This document shows positions 35,688-44,163 of a stretch of DNA of 64,000 bases, piece after piece. Source of the stretch: Nocardia nova SH22a (lineage in GTDB: Bacteria > Actinomycetota > Actinomycetes > Mycobacteriales > Mycobacteriaceae); the NCBI RefSeq assembly GCF_000523235.1, contig NZ_CP006850.1, forward strand, positions 3,100,001-3,164,000, read 5' to 3'. A model generated the notes under the pieces. It saw only the letters and a program-made list of their open reading frames with translations. It made no database searches and was not told the origin of the DNA. A program made the position numbers and the translations under genes. How positions within the stretch are numbered: position 1 is the first letter of the stretch; each line of letters opens with the position of its first letter.

Positions 35688-36857
35688 CTACGACGTTCGG
35701 ACGATCGGCCGCCGATGACTGCGGGCGATGAGGGCCGAGCGCAGATACCACAGGCCGGTCGCGCGGGCGACATCCAGACCCGTGAGCTGAGCGATGCGTT
35801 TGAGTCGGTAGTCGACCGAATTGGGGTGCAGGTGCAATCGGCTGGCCGTGCGCTTGCGGCTCTGGTCGTTGGCGATGAAACACCGCAGCGTGCTGAGCAA
35901 TTCGGGGTAGTCGTCGAGGGGATCGAGCAGTGCGCTCAACTGGTCGAGTCCGGGACCGGGGCGGGTCAGCTGATACTCCAGGGCGAGATCGTCGAAGCGG
36001 TGCAGTCCGGTCATGCCGAGGCGGGTCGCCAGATCGAGCAGTTCGTGGGCGCGGTCGGCGGCCGCGGGAATGGTCGTGATCTCGCCCCGGGTGACCGCGG
36101 CGGCGATCGGCACGCCCGCGGTCCGGGTGAGGTCGGCGACGAGAACGTCGAGTCCGGGCTCCTCGGCGAGCATCGTGGGCACGAGCACGGTGCCGCCGTC
36201 GGGGGACAGGATTTCCAGTGCGGTGCCGCGGAATCGGCCCGCGAGTTCGGCCTGCACGCGGGCCATGGGTGCCACGGCGGGAACGCCGGATCCGGTGCGG
36301 GGCAACGCATCCGGGCTCGGTAGCACGGTCAGCGCGAGCACCCAGTACTCGTCGGCGACCTCGATGCCCCCGTGCCGGGTCAGCGCCGAGGTGGGACGGC
36401 CCTCCACCAGGGCCTTGGCCAGCGCGCGGACCGACGGCCGGTGCCCGGCCGCGACCTGTTGCTGGCGGGCGTAGGCTCCGGCGACCGTCGAGGTGATGGT
36501 GGCGAGCAGATCGAGGATCACGTCGCTGTCGACGGAGTGGCGACGGCCGCCCCGCACGCCGATCCGCTGCAGGGTGCTGTGCGTGACGAGATCGACGGCC
36601 AGCCGGACGCCGTCGTGGACCAGCCGCAGGATCGTATCGATCGGGACTCCGTCGCGGGCCCAGCCCGCCGCCTCGTGCTGAAGGCGCTGCAGATGCTCGG
36701 GGCGTTCCTGCCCGGCCAATATGCAGATCGAGAGTTCGAGGCACTCCTGTATCGCGCGTGTGAGATTGTGACCGTCGGCCTGCGGCCGGTCGATGTACGG
36801 TGAGCCGGGGCGCGGGTGCGTGGTGCGATCCAGCCGGTCCAGTTGTCTTTGCGGCAC
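35688..36857 (-). CDS. PucR/CdaR family transcriptional regulator
   Basis: 389 residues from GTG 36857 with GGAGGAG upstream. The C-terminus carries the PucR helix-turn-helix: LSTLRCFIANDQSRKRTASRLHLHPNSVDYRLKRIAQLTGLD. The N-terminal 150 residues are an RsbRD-like or GAF-like helical sensor. Actinobacterial members respond to diverse small molecules. Position immediately upstream of the importer suggests local control. Its upstream region carries copy B of the TGTCCA palindrome shared with the GAF/Fis regulator. Confidence 0.88.
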   Translation of the reverse strand: MPQRQLDRLDRTTHPRPGSPYIDRPQADGHNLTRAIQECLELSICILAGQERPEHLQRLQHEAAGWARDGVPIDTILRLVHDGVRLAVDLVTHSTLQRIGVRGGRRHSVDSDVILDLLATITSTVAGAYARQQQVAAGHRPSVRALAKALVEGRPTSALTRHGGIEVADEYWVLALTVLPSPDALPRTGSGVPAVAPMARVQAELAGRFRGTALEILSPDGGTVLVPTMLAEEPGLDVLVADLTRTAGVPIAAAVTRGEITTIPAAADRAHELLDLATRLGMTGLHRFDDLALEYQLTRPGPGLDQLSALLDPLDDYPELLSTLRCFIANDQSRKRTASRLHLHPNSVDYRLKRIAQLTGLDVARATGLWYLRSALIARSHRRPIVRTS

Positions 36858-36969
36858 TGCTCCTCCTATCCGGAGTTGATCCCCGGAATTCGGTGTGGGC
36901 TTGCCGTCAGGCGTAGTGCGCCCAGATCGTTCGAGCCACTCGAGACTACGGGCGCCGCAGGTCGCGATG

Positions 36970-36987
36970 TGTTCAAGTATTTGGACA
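36970..36987. promoter_or_regulatory. TGTCCA-N6-TGGACA palindrome, copy B
   Basis: TGTTCAAGTATTTGGACA, one mismatch in the left arm. Sits in the 294-base divergent region between the PucR-type gene (113 bases away) and the GAF/Fis regulator. Confidence 0.6.
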
Positions 36988-37061
36988 CACCTGCCGGACC
37001 AGGGCGTAGATGCCGGTCAGCGGCCAATTTTTCCGAAGGGGATGTGGCTTGCGTCATTTAG

Positions 37062-37078
37062 TACATAAAATATAATGC
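37062..37078 (+). promoter_or_regulatory. AT-rich promoter/operator upstream of the GAF/Fis regulator
   Basis: TACATAAAATATAATGC contains TATAAT and matches the AT-rich elements of the acyl-CoA region, more than 14 kb away (for example 22137 and 20764). It lies between palindrome copy B and the regulator start. Confidence 0.55.
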
Positions 37079-37151
37079 TCCTCACATGTTCAATGCTCGT
37101 CATGCCGGCGGGGAGCGCGGCAGGCGGGCCGGCGAGACAAGGTGGTGTCGC

Positions 37152-38756
37152 GTGCCTTCTGTATCGGCGCATCCCGGCATTCGACCGGCACGACCCGAAA
37201 TCGCGTCGGCATGGTTACGGTCGCGGCTCAACGGCCTGGACGAAAACGTCAAACCTCGGTACGACCCGGACGCGATCGTCGACTCCGGTCTGACCCGGGC
37301 GGCACGCCCCGTGCTCGAACGAGCCACGGCCGAACTCGAGGGCACCTCGGTCACCCTGCTGCTCGCCGACCGTTCCGCTCGCGTGGTCGATATCCAGTGC
37401 GCGGATCGGACGACATTGCGCGGAGTCGCGGATCTCGGTGTGGTGCCGGGGATCCGGCTCGCCGAGGACGAGGTGGGCGCCAATGCGGTGGGCACCCCGA
37501 TCGAGACCCGGCAGGGGCTGCTCGTGGAAGGGGCCGAACATTTCATGGCGGCCTTCCAGGGGTTCACCTGCTACGGGCATCCGATCGTCAATCCGGTCAC
37601 CCGCAGGCTCGAGGGCGTCCTCGACATCAGTGGCCGCGCCGGTGACGACCACCGGCTGTTCCCGCCCTTCGCCCGGCGGGTGGTGCGCGATATCGAAGAC
37701 CGCCTGCACCTGGACGCCTCACAGTCACAGCGGCAGCTGCTGAACGCCTTCCAGACGGCGGCGACCCGCCGGAAACGGGCGGTCGTCGCGGTCGGTCACG
37801 GCCTGGTCCTGGCCACCCCCGCCGCCTTGGACCTGCTCGAACCCGCCGATCACGCGGCTCTGCGCATGTGCGTGGAGGGCACCCGTTTCGCCGGTGAGGC
37901 GACCCATCGGCTCACGCTGGTCTCCGGGCGCACCGTCCGATTGCGCTGTGTGCCGGTCGACGACGACCGCGGGATGCTGGTCGACATCATCCCGGAGCAG
38001 GACATCCGCCGCGGCACGCGCCCGGCCGCGCGCTCGCTGGGCTGGCCGCTGCTGGTGGTCGGCGAATTGGGCAGCGGCCGCACCACCGCCGCCCGGGAGG
38101 CCGCGGGGGCGGACGCGGCGGAGATCGACGCCACCGAAATCGTGCGGCTGGGGGAGCAGACCTGGGCCGCCGACACCGAACGCGTCCTCGGCAGTGCGGG
38201 ACCGGCGGCCGTCGTGGAGAACGTCCAGCTGCTGTCGGAGCAGATGACGACACTGCTGGCCCGGTATCTGCGCGACGCGCAGCGCCAGGTCGTGCTCACC
38301 TCGACGCCGGGCGATCACCTCGACGGCGTGCACGCGCCGCTGGCGGTGCTGTGCAACGGCAGGCAGGAACTGCTGCCGCTGCGGCGCCGCCGCCACGAGA
38401 TCCCGCAACTGGCACAGCATCTGCTCTCCGACGTGCGTCCGGGCGGGCGCACCCGCTTGACCGCCGAGACGCTGCGCATCTTGGCCGAACAGCCGTGGCC
38501 GGGCAATCTGGCGGAGTTGCAGCGCGTGATCGCGGCCGTCGCCGAGCTGCGGTCGGCGGGCGACATCATTCCCTCGGATCTCCCTGCCTCGCATCGTGAT
38601 CGGCACGCACCGGCGTCGCCGTTCCGGCAGGCCGAGCGGGAGATCATCGTCGCGGCCCTGGAAGCCGCCGGAGGAAATCGGCTGCAGGCGGCGCGGGCGC
38701 TGGGAGTCAGCCGCTCCACTCTCTACAACCGGCTGCGTGCCCTGCACATCGACTGA
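37152..38756 (+). CDS. GAF domain/Fis-type regulator, AcoR-like, with degenerate AAA+ domain
   Basis: 534 residues from GTG 37152; ATG 37086 in the same frame is possible. Order: GAF domain (about residues 45-175), an AAA+ remnant with GELGSGRTT in place of Walker A, no recognisable Walker B and no GAFTGA loop, the PWPGNLAEL block, and a Fis helix-turn-helix NRLQAARALGVSRSTLYNRL at the end. Such proteins resemble sigma54 activators but occur in actinobacteria that lack sigma54, where they act with ordinary sigma factors. The gene is flanked on both sides by TGTCCA-N6-TGGACA palindromes, its probable sites. Confidence 0.9.
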   Translation: MPSVSAHPGIRPARPEIASAWLRSRLNGLDENVKPRYDPDAIVDSGLTRAARPVLERATAELEGTSVTLLLADRSARVVDIQCADRTTLRGVADLGVVPGIRLAEDEVGANAVGTPIETRQGLLVEGAEHFMAAFQGFTCYGHPIVNPVTRRLEGVLDISGRAGDDHRLFPPFARRVVRDIEDRLHLDASQSQRQLLNAFQTAATRRKRAVVAVGHGLVLATPAALDLLEPADHAALRMCVEGTRFAGEATHRLTLVSGRTVRLRCVPVDDDRGMLVDIIPEQDIRRGTRPAARSLGWPLLVVGELGSGRTTAAREAAGADAAEIDATEIVRLGEQTWAADTERVLGSAGPAAVVENVQLLSEQMTTLLARYLRDAQRQVVLTSTPGDHLDGVHAPLAVLCNGRQELLPLRRRRHEIPQLAQHLLSDVRPGGRTRLTAETLRILAEQPWPGNLAELQRVIAAVAELRSAGDIIPSDLPASHRDRHAPASPFRQAEREIIVAALEAAGGNRLQAARALGVSRSTLYNRLRALHID

Positions 38757-38767
38757 ATTGCGGTAAG

Positions 38768-38785
38768 TGTCCAAAACTTTGGACA
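38768..38785. promoter_or_regulatory. TGTCCA-N6-TGGACA palindrome, copy C
   Basis: TGTCCAAAACTTTGGACA. The best copy: the arms extend to nine perfect bases on each side (38765-38788). 12 bases after the regulator stop and 244 bases before the sensor-kinase start. Confidence 0.7.
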
Positions 38786-38951
38786 CTTGCGCCCCGGATC
38801 GCTCTCTACTCTGAATCGGGCCGCCGACCCGGCTGGCTACCGGACAGTTTCCGAGGTGGTGCGAACCGCGGCCCGGGACCGCGCGGCACTCGCCTACGCA
38901 CTGGAACTCCGCCGCAGCACTTCGCCCGGACTGCTGCGGCGGTTGGGGGGT

Positions 38952-38995
38952 CTCCGGACTCCGAGGGTGGCGGCAACACGCCTCGGAGCCCGGAG
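38952..38995 (+). other. Long structured hairpin in the leader of the sensor-kinase operon
   Basis: 15-bp stem with a single A/C mismatch (38952-38966 with 38981-38995) and a 14-base loop, ending 34 bases before the kinase start. There is no U-tract. It could be a terminator/attenuator, an RNA element controlling the cassette, or a processing site. Confidence 0.55.
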
Positions 38996-39029
38996 GCGCT
39001 TCGCCCATATCGACGTTTGGATTCCATTG

Positions 39030-41159
39030 ATGACAGCTTCGCAACTCCCGCGCAACCGGTGGCGCATCGGTATTCGGACGCGGGTGCTGGCGATCGCGCT
39101 GATCCCGAGTATCTTGCTGCTGGCCGTCGGTGGAGTCACGCTCGCCGTGCTGGGTACTCGGGCCCATGCGGTGCGGGAATGGTCGAACTACCAGCAGAAG
39201 ATCATCGATCCGCTGCTGCATTTCGTCACCGCCGTCGAAGGCGAGCGGACCGCGAGCATGGTGATGGTCACCGGCGCTCCCGCGGCGGGTTTGGATCTGC
39301 CGGGCAGTCGCAAGGCGCTGGACGGCGCCATGGCCGAAGCCGCCCAGATCGCGGCGGGGGCGAAGAATGTCGCCTCGACGGCCTCGCAGAATTTCAGTAA
39401 CCAGCTCGGGCAGATCGTCGCGAAGCTGTCCCAGGTCCGCGGCGACGTCGACGCGCACGCCATCACACCCGAGGCCGTCGACGCCTTCTACACCCAGCTC
39501 GTCGGCGCCATCGCGGAGGGCGGCTCCGTGAGCGCGATCGACAATTCGCCCGACAACGACACCCTCGCCGGGGACATGACGGGCAACGCGCTCATCCGCG
39601 CGGTGGACGCGCATGCGCGAGCACTCGACTACGCGGCGGTCGCCCAGTCCCGCGGCTCGCTCGACGCCGCGGGGCGCCGGGCCCTGGCGGAAATGACCGG
39701 CGGCTATCGGCAGCAGTTCGACGCGGTGACACCCCGCCTGGCGTCCGACCCGCAAACCGCACTCCACACGCTGACCGCCGGGGCCGAATGGCGGCTCACC
39801 GAGGCCGACCAGGACCGGCTCGCCGAGCGCGGCATCGTGGATACGCCCGAGGATCAGTGGTGGGCGGCGCAGCGGTCGGTGAGCGGCAAGCTGGTGTCGG
39901 TGGTCGCCGACCAGTACCGCCACACCGTCGCGCTGACCAGCGGCGTCGCCGACCGGACGATGAACTGGACGATCACGGCGGGCACCGGACTCGTGCTCGC
40001 GACCCTGGTCGCCGTCGCCGCCGCGCTGGTCCTGGCCGGACGGCTGGTGCGCCGATTGCGGTCGCTGCGCTCGTCGAGCCTCGAACTGGCCAACGAGCGC
40101 CTGCCCGCGATCATCGACCGCATCCACGGCGGGGAATCGGTGGATGTGCAGGGCGAGACCACGCCGGTGGACACGGGCGCGGACGAGATCGGCGAGGTCG
40201 CCGAGGCGTTCGCCGCCGCCCAGCGCACCGCCATCGACACCGCCGTCGCCGAGGCGCGCACCCGCGACGGGTTCAATCGCGTCTTCCTCGACATCGCCTT
40301 CCGCAGTCAGGCCCTGGTCCGCAGGCAGCTCGACGTGCTGGATGTGGCCGAGGCCAAACAGGATCATCCCGAACATCTCGACCTGCTGTTCCAGCTCGAC
40401 CATCTGGCCACCCGTGCCCGCCGCAATGCCGAGAATCTGCTGATCCTCGGCGACCGGCAACCCGGACGGCAGTGGCGGCGGCCGGTGGGCCTGGAGGAGA
40501 TCGTGCGCAGCGCGGCCTCGGAGACCGAGGGTTTCGCGCGGGTGAGCGCGGTCCGGCTGCCGCCGGTGAACGTGCTCGGCGCCGCGGTCGCCGACCTCAT
40601 CCATCTGCTCGCCGAACTGATCGACAACGCGGCGAACTTCTCGCCGCCGGACGCGCCGATCACCGTGCACGGCAGCATCGTCGGCCGCGGTGTCGTGGTC
40701 GAGATCGTCGATCGCGGCCTCGGGATGGTGTTCGAACAGCTCGAGCAGGTCAACGCCCTGCTGGTCGAACCGCCCGAATTCCACGAGATGGCGCTGGCCG
40801 GGCGGCGGCAGCTGGGACTGTTCGTCGTCGGCCGCCTCGCGCGGCGGCACGGCATCGGCGTGAGCCTGCGCGAATCGCCCTACGGCGGGGTCACCGCGAT
40901 CGTGCTCATCCCGGCCGCGGTGCTGGACCGGCTGAGCCTGGACGCCGATCCGGCCCCGGCCCGCACCCCGCTGCCGCGGCGGCAACGGCCGAGCAATGTG
41001 GTTCCGGCCGCCCGCCGAGTGCTCGCTCCCGCACAACCGGTGTCCGAGGGACCTCGCACCCCGGATGCGGCCCGTGCGGCGATGACCGCGTTCCAGCGCG
41101 GAACGCGGCAGGCCCGAAGCTCCGTCATCGACGGTCCCCAGCAGAATTCCGACGAGTAG
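39030..41159 (+). CDS. Sensor histidine-kinase-like protein with NIT domain (conservon CvnA-like)
   Basis: 709 residues from ATG 39030; longer openings upstream show no family similarity. TM1 is near residues 18-40 (VLAIALIPSILLLAVGGVTL), then an extracellular nitrate/nitrite-sensing-like domain with ERTASMVMVTG, TM2 near 315-335 (TAGTGLVLATLVAVAAALVL), HAMP, and a catalytic ATPase region with ELIDNAANFSPPDAP (N box). The expected phospho-accepting His box is replaced by FLDIAFRSQALVRRQLDVLD, as in actinobacterial conservon kinases. The roadblock gene follows after 14 bases. Confidence 0.9.
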   Translation: MTASQLPRNRWRIGIRTRVLAIALIPSILLLAVGGVTLAVLGTRAHAVREWSNYQQKIIDPLLHFVTAVEGERTASMVMVTGAPAAGLDLPGSRKALDGAMAEAAQIAAGAKNVASTASQNFSNQLGQIVAKLSQVRGDVDAHAITPEAVDAFYTQLVGAIAEGGSVSAIDNSPDNDTLAGDMTGNALIRAVDAHARALDYAAVAQSRGSLDAAGRRALAEMTGGYRQQFDAVTPRLASDPQTALHTLTAGAEWRLTEADQDRLAERGIVDTPEDQWWAAQRSVSGKLVSVVADQYRHTVALTSGVADRTMNWTITAGTGLVLATLVAVAAALVLAGRLVRRLRSLRSSSLELANERLPAIIDRIHGGESVDVQGETTPVDTGADEIGEVAEAFAAAQRTAIDTAVAEARTRDGFNRVFLDIAFRSQALVRRQLDVLDVAEAKQDHPEHLDLLFQLDHLATRARRNAENLLILGDRQPGRQWRRPVGLEEIVRSAASETEGFARVSAVRLPPVNVLGAAVADLIHLLAELIDNAANFSPPDAPITVHGSIVGRGVVVEIVDRGLGMVFEQLEQVNALLVEPPEFHEMALAGRRQLGLFVVGRLARRHGIGVSLRESPYGGVTAIVLIPAAVLDRLSLDADPAPARTPLPRRQRPSNVVPAARRVLAPAQPVSEGPRTPDAARAAMTAFQRGTRQARSSVIDGPQQNSDE

Positions 41160-41173
41160 TGAACGGCCGCAAC

Positions 41174-41611
41174 ATGAATGATCACCCCACCACCTCTTCC
41201 TCCCCGGCCGGTCTGGATTGGATCCTCGACAAATTGGTCTCCCGGGTTTCGGGGGCCGAAGGCGCTGTCGTGCTGTCCGCCGACGGATTGCCGATGGCCG
41301 GATCGCGCGGCCTGGGCCGCGACAATGTCGAACATCTGGCGGCCATCGCCTCGGCGCTGCACAGTCTGGCTCGCGGAGTCGGCACGCATTTCGGGAAAGG
41401 TGAATTGCATCAGACGGTCATCGAATTGGAATCGGGTTTCCTGGTCGTCACCGAGGCCGGAAACGGGGCGTGTCTGGCGCTGCTCGCGGATATCGAATCC
41501 GATCTGGGCCTGATCGCGTACGAGATGAATGTGGTCATCGGTCAGGTGCGCGAGCACTTGTCGGCGATCCCCAGAGTGTCTGAAACAGTTACCTCGCCGT
41601 ACCAGCAGTGA
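41174..41611 (+). CDS. Roadblock/LC7 domain protein (conservon CvnB-like)
   Basis: 145 residues from ATG 41174. Single roadblock/LC7 domain: LDWILDKLVSRVSGAEGAVVLSADGLPMAGSRGL and GTHFGKGELHQTVIELESGFLVVTEAGNGA. In conservons this protein bridges the sensor kinase and the small GTPase. The stop overlaps the start of the DUF742 gene by 4 bases. Confidence 0.93.
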   Translation: MNDHPTTSSSPAGLDWILDKLVSRVSGAEGAVVLSADGLPMAGSRGLGRDNVEHLAAIASALHSLARGVGTHFGKGELHQTVIELESGFLVVTEAGNGACLALLADIESDLGLIAYEMNVVIGQVREHLSAIPRVSETVTSPYQQ

Positions 41612-41982
41612 ACCGGCCGCCCGACGAATCACCGGTGGACGACGATCCGGGTCCGCTGGTCCGGCCCTTCGCCACGACCCGGGGGCGAACCGGTACCGAG
41701 CTACCGGACCTGGACATATTCACGCTCGTCACCACCATCGATTTCGGTAACGACGTCGAGGATTTCGACCGCGAATACCGGCAGATCCTGTCCATGTGCC
41801 GCGGCCGCCCCCAGTCGATCGCGGAAATCGCGGCCCGCTGCGGGCTGCTGGTCACCGCCGCGAAGGTTCTCGTCGGTGATCTGATCAAAGCCGGATATAT
41901 CGATTTCCGGGCGCCGCATCCGGATGTCGCGCACGATCCGGAATTTCTGCGGTCGGTGCTGGCGGGTTTACGAAAGATATGA
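41608..41982 (+). CDS. DUF742 protein (conservon CvnC-like)
   Basis: 124 residues from GTG 41608. DUF742 pattern: LVRPFATTRGRT near the N-terminus and RQILSMCRGRPQSIAEIAARCGLLVTAAKVLVGDLIKAGYI, a winged-helix-like domain. In standard conservons the next gene is an ATP/GTP-binding CvnD. Here the cassette stops at DUF742, followed at once by palindrome copy D and a propeller gene. Confidence 0.93.
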   Translation: MNRPPDESPVDDDPGPLVRPFATTRGRTGTELPDLDIFTLVTTIDFGNDVEDFDREYRQILSMCRGRPQSIAEIAARCGLLVTAAKVLVGDLIKAGYIDFRAPHPDVAHDPEFLRSVLAGLRKI

Positions 41983-41989
41983 TGGCCGG

Positions 41990-42007
41990 TGTCCAGAAAG
42001 TTGGACA
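41990..42007. promoter_or_regulatory. TGTCCA-N6-TGGACA palindrome, copy D
   Basis: TGTCCAGAAAGTTGGACA, perfect 6-base arms, 7 bases after the DUF742 stop and 98 bases before the propeller start. Confidence 0.68.
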
Positions 42008-42105
42008 CTTCCGTCCGATTCGCGGCCATACGTTCGGTGCAGCGGTCCGGTGAACAATGCCGGGCCCCGGCCCGCGCGAGGGTCGCGAAACCAACGGAGG
42101 TTGTC

Positions 42106-43269
42106 GTGCACGTTCGGAATATCCCAGGCGGCGAAAAAGCCCGCGCACACCGGCCGCGCAAGCGAACGTCCGCCTTCGCGGCGGCGATCGGCGTCGCCGT
42201 CGGGATTTCCGTCGGCGGCATCGTGATCCCGGTCGCGGGCGCCGATTCGACCGGCCCCAGCTATCTCCTGGTCGGCGGCACCGGTTCCGGGAATCTCGGC
42301 GTTCTGCCGGAATCCGACGGCCATTTGTCGGGCACCGGCCCGACCGTTCCCATCGAAACCGGCACCCTCACCGTCGCCGTCACTCCGAACAATCACTACG
42401 TGTATGTCGCCCATACGGTTTCGGGAACCCTGCAGGGTTTCCGGGTGAATCCGGACGGCTCGTTCGACAGGCTCGCGGACGCGCGCCTGGACCCGGGCCA
42501 GCCCATCGTGGGCGCGGTGGTGAGCCCCGACGGCCGGTGGCTGTTCGCCACGGTCGGCTCGGTGACCAACGAGGTGCGCACCTACGCCATCGCCCCCTCG
42601 GGCGCCCTGACCCCGGTCGCGTCGGCGACGATCCCGGGCGCCACCAGCGGCCTCTCGATCCCGACGGTCTCACCCGACGGCCGATTCCTGTTCGCGCCCA
42701 GCTTCATCGGCGGCACCATGGACTCCTTCGCGATCGGCGACGACGGCCACCTCACCCCCGCCGGCCCCCAGGTGCGCACGGGCGACCGCCCCGCCCTGCC
42801 CTCGGCGACTCCGAACGGAAAGTTCCTCTACATCACCAACGAGGGCACCAACGACGTTTCGGCATACAGCATTTCACCCACCGGCGCCCTGACCCCGATC
42901 GGCCGTTTCCCCACCGCCGGAACCCCACACGGCATGGCCATCACCCCCGACGGCAAATACCTCTACCTCCCCCAGACCACCGGCATGGGCGTCCAGGGCT
43001 TCGCCATCCTCGACAACGGCGCCCTCGCCCCGATCCCCGGCGCCAACGCCCCCAGCCAGCCCGGACATTTCCCCGGACGAGTAGTGCTGAGCCCGGATGC
43101 CAAGCGTCTCTATGTGATCGACACGTTGACCGCCACCGGGACGGAGAAGGTGTTCACCTATCGGGTGCTGGGGGACGGGTCGCTCGAGCCGTCGGGGGAG
43201 CCGCCGGTGGACACGGGTGTGGTGTTCTCTGACGGGGCGACTGGAGTGTTTGTCACGCCGGGTGCGTGA
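42106..43269 (+). CDS. Secreted lactonase-type seven-bladed beta-propeller (YncE/PGL family)
   Basis: 387 residues from GTG 42106 (GGAGG upstream). A long Sec-type signal peptide (basic RPRKRT, hydrophobic AFAAAIGVAVGISVGG, then PVAGA before DSTG) directs export. The mature part is a repeat of blades such as VAVTPNNHYVYVAHTVSGTL, VSPDGRWLFATVGS and ITPDGKYLYLPQTTGMG, typical of lactonase/6-phosphogluconolactonase-like proteins. An extracellular lactone or sugar-acid role would fit the neighbouring importer. The gene carries palindrome D upstream and a hairpin downstream. Confidence 0.85.
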   Translation: MHVRNIPGGEKARAHRPRKRTSAFAAAIGVAVGISVGGIVIPVAGADSTGPSYLLVGGTGSGNLGVLPESDGHLSGTGPTVPIETGTLTVAVTPNNHYVYVAHTVSGTLQGFRVNPDGSFDRLADARLDPGQPIVGAVVSPDGRWLFATVGSVTNEVRTYAIAPSGALTPVASATIPGATSGLSIPTVSPDGRFLFAPSFIGGTMDSFAIGDDGHLTPAGPQVRTGDRPALPSATPNGKFLYITNEGTNDVSAYSISPTGALTPIGRFPTAGTPHGMAITPDGKYLYLPQTTGMGVQGFAILDNGALAPIPGANAPSQPGHFPGRVVLSPDAKRLYVIDTLTATGTEKVFTYRVLGDGSLEPSGEPPVDTGVVFSDGATGVFVTPGA

Positions 43270-43316
43270 GGGGCGGGACGGGTGACCATCTGTATCCGAA
43301 TGAAGGGAGCCCAAGT

Positions 43317-43341
43317 GGCCAGAGGTTTGGATCCTCTGGCC
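43317..43341 (+). terminator. Terminator downstream of the propeller gene
   Basis: Perfect 9-bp stem GGCCAGAGG/CCTCTGGCC with a 7-base loop, 47 bases beyond the stop. It marks the last feature of ordinary composition before the lower-GC island. Confidence 0.65.
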
Positions 43342-43491
43342 GCTGGCCGGAGCCCGTCAGTCCGGGATTGCTGCGGTGGTCGTCTCTACGCGCACCGATC
43401 GGATTGTGCGAGTTTCTGTTTCTCACAATTTGTCTCGCACGAACCGAGTCGATAATTGTCCACCGACTATGCGAAGCGTGCGATGGTGGTG

Positions 43492-44163
43492 TCAGCCTAC
43501 TACGAGAGCATCCATCAAATCAGTCAGATGGGTGATCACGGCCCCTGGGCCATAGTCGGCAAAGCGATCGACCTTCTCTGGTCGGTTGGCGAAAGCTATC
43601 GATGTAACTTGCGCGGCATGGGCGGCCTGGATATCAGTTGTTGAATCGCCAACGAAAACAGTCTGTTTGACGTTAGTGCCTAACGCTTGCATCGCCAAAT
43701 CCAACAGGTATGGACCGGGCTTAAACTTGTCGAGGTTGGCAGGCGTTCGGGCGAAGATCCCGGCAATATCGTCGCGCAGGTTGTAGCGGTCAAGGTACGC
43801 GGAGATGGACTCCGCGGAATTGTTGCTGACGACGGCAACGGAGTATCCGCGCCTTGACGCGTACCGGATTAGCTCGGCTCCATCCGGAGTTTGAGATGAT
43901 TGGGCCACCGCTTCCAATTCGATCCGCGTGAAGGCGCGTTCGATGCGTGTGGCAGTCGCCGGACCGAGCCCACGCGCGTATTCGAGAACGTCGAACGGAT
44001 CTGTTGTCTCGGAAATGACTGGCGGCAACGGCGTATCCAGCTGGCTCCCAAGGTGTTCGACGGCATCGCGACTGGTGAGTCCAGAGAAGACCGCGCAGAT
44101 CGGGCCGTCGAAATCGAGCAGTAGGCAAGTGCGAGCGGTCAGTAGGTCGGTCAGCGTGCTCAC
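43492..44163 (-). CDS. HAD family hydrolase
   Basis: 223 residues from GTG 44163, overlapping the GntR stop by 3 bases. HAD motifs: nucleophile DFDGP near residue 17, VSNNSAESI near 120, KPGPYLLDLAM and VGDSTTDIQAA near 165-185. It resembles phosphoglycolate-phosphatase-like enzymes; substrate unknown. Pairs with the upstream GntR regulator. GC content is visibly lower than in the flanking catabolic genes. Confidence 0.88.
   Translation of the reverse strand: MSTLTDLLTARTCLLLDFDGPICAVFSGLTSRDAVEHLGSQLDTPLPPVISETTDPFDVLEYARGLGPATATRIERAFTRIELEAVAQSSQTPDGAELIRYASRRGYSVAVVSNNSAESISAYLDRYNLRDDIAGIFARTPANLDKFKPGPYLLDLAMQALGTNVKQTVFVGDSTTDIQAAHAAQVTSIAFANRPEKVDRFADYGPGAVITHLTDLMDALVVG

Noticed and set aside
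39788..41160. Second-frame protein overlapping the sensor kinase
   Set aside because: Only its last part (41174-41611) is the roadblock gene; the earlier part is a shadow of the kinase.
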